A stretch of DNA of 64,000 nt from Sphaerimonospora cavernae (GTDB lineage: Bacteria > Actinomycetota > Actinomycetes > Streptosporangiales > Streptosporangiaceae): positions 1-64,000 of the forward strand of contig NZ_JBHMQT010000032.1 of the NCBI RefSeq assembly GCF_042435035.1, read 5' to 3'. Both the position numbers and the translations under genes were made by a program. Below, one piece after another: positions 63,564 to 64,000 of the stretch; position 1 is the stretch's first letter; each line of letters starts with the position of its first letter. A model generated the notes under the pieces. The model saw only the letters and a list, made by a program, of their open reading frames with translations. It was not told the origin of the DNA and did not search any database.

Positions 63564-64000
63564 TCACCCGGCGGATCGTTCGGGTTCGTCGATGAACAGT
63601 TCGGCGGTGGAGGTGGCGGTGACGGCGCGCCGTGCCCATTCATCGAGCCGGTCCAGGTCGGTGCAGCCGGTGATGCGGGCGCGGTCGGTGTCGGAGACGG
63701 CAACGCCCCGCACCTGCAGGACGGTCAGGACCGCCCTCGCCTCACCTTCCGCCCGGCCTTCCGTCCGGCCCTCTTCGAGGCCCTTGCCGTAGTGCTTACG
63801 GGCGAAGGGGCTGTAGACCGGCCAGGTAGCCGAAGCTGATTCCATGATCTTCTCCATCATGAGTCGGGCAGCCTGCGAAGCCAAGCGATAGGCGTATTCA
63901 TAGTAATGCGGAGCGTGATCCTCAGGGAGGTGTCCCAGCGCGGCTATGAACGCCTCTGCCACCGGCGGCTGCTCCCCGTGGGTCATCACCGACAGCGCGG
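63564..64000 (-). CDS. Second Rpn/PD-(D/E)XK family protein (start outside window)
   Basis: The frame runs off the right edge; the visible 145 codons are the C-terminal part (YYEYAYRLASQAARLMMEKI, WPVYSPFARKHYGKGLEEGR). It closely parallels the Rpn-type gene at 58724, but its repeat region is only about 14 residues (GLEEGRTEGRAEGEARAV) instead of about 50. The end LDEWARRAVTATSTAELFIDEPE is likewise shared. The nuclease core lies beyond the window. Between it and the WXG100-like gene (63417-63563) a small open frame from ATG 63451 (GAPFCLLLTAFYADSEVMHL) may be a fragment of another gene. Confidence 0.8.
   Translation of the reverse strand, partial: ALSVMTHGEQPPVAEAFIAALGHLPEDHAPHYYEYAYRLASQAARLMMEKIMESASATWPVYSPFARKHYGKGLEEGRTEGRAEGEARAVLTVLQVRGVAVSDTDRARITGCTDLDRLDEWARRAVTATSTAELFIDEPERSAG

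Noticed and set aside
1..64000. CRISPR array
   Set aside because: No regularly spaced identical repeats with unique spacers were seen; all repeats are short, coding tandem units.

Overview
The window is a stretch of chromosome from a GC-rich actinomycete. The evidence is the strong G/C bias at third codon positions, frequent GTG and TTG starts with GGAGG-type ribosome sites, large LuxR/LAL and XRE-TPR regulators, WXG100-like and DUF3618/holin-type genes, and a wax-ester/DGAT acyltransferase. Gene content suggests the Streptosporangiales/Streptomyces side of the phylum, but the sequence alone does not fix a genus.

Layout. 0-14 kb: a serine/threonine kinase cut by the left edge; a divergent molybdopterin oxidoreductase on the minus strand that has lost its Fe-S cysteines; a LuxR/LAL regulator; an alpha/beta hydrolase plus GMC (cholesterol-oxidase-like) oxidoreductase pair; a CbiX-like protein; a broken tandem-GNAT gene; and glutamate dehydrogenase. 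14-20 kb: a secreted collagen-like protein with a decayed duplicate of its 5' end, an aldo/keto reductase, a GNAT, a VapBC-type toxin-antitoxin pair and PolX-PHP. 20-31.3 kb: a selenium-dependent formate dehydrogenase system. It has a catalytic subunit with an in-frame TGA (Sec186) and a bacterial SECIS hairpin, the Fe-S subunit, an NrfD membrane subunit, and the selenocysteine machinery selD, tRNA-Sec(UCA), selA and selB. Two lipoproteins and a coiled-coil gene sit between the first two formate dehydrogenase genes.

31.3-42.4 kb: a TnpB scar, an SDR-type dehydratase, an XRE/TPR regulator, then a rightward run of translationally coupled genes of unrecognised purpose. These are a small protein, two HprK-like P-loop proteins, a short MDR dehydrogenase, a TIM-barrel isomerase fused to an APH-type kinase, and a SAH-hydrolase-like domain fused to a Gfo/Idh/MocA oxidoreductase. 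This looks like an uncharacterised biosynthetic or modification operon and is the best candidate for a new system. An IS3 scar closes it.

42.8-52.9 kb: a WS/DGAT enzyme and TetR regulator; two DUF485 + sodium:solute symporter (ActP-like) pairs beside a LytS/LytTR-type two-component system that is split by a Uma2 gene; and a DUF3618/holin-family pair. 53-64 kb: nitrilase, an acidic unknown, XRE/TPR regulator, small proteins, a frameshifted DUF6907-like gene, a GNAT, two Rpn/PD-(D/E)XK family proteins with different coding-repeat lengths, a helix-hairpin-helix protein, and a three-gene module (Pro-rich 722-aa protein, lipoprotein, WXG100-like protein) that resembles type VII secretion cargo.
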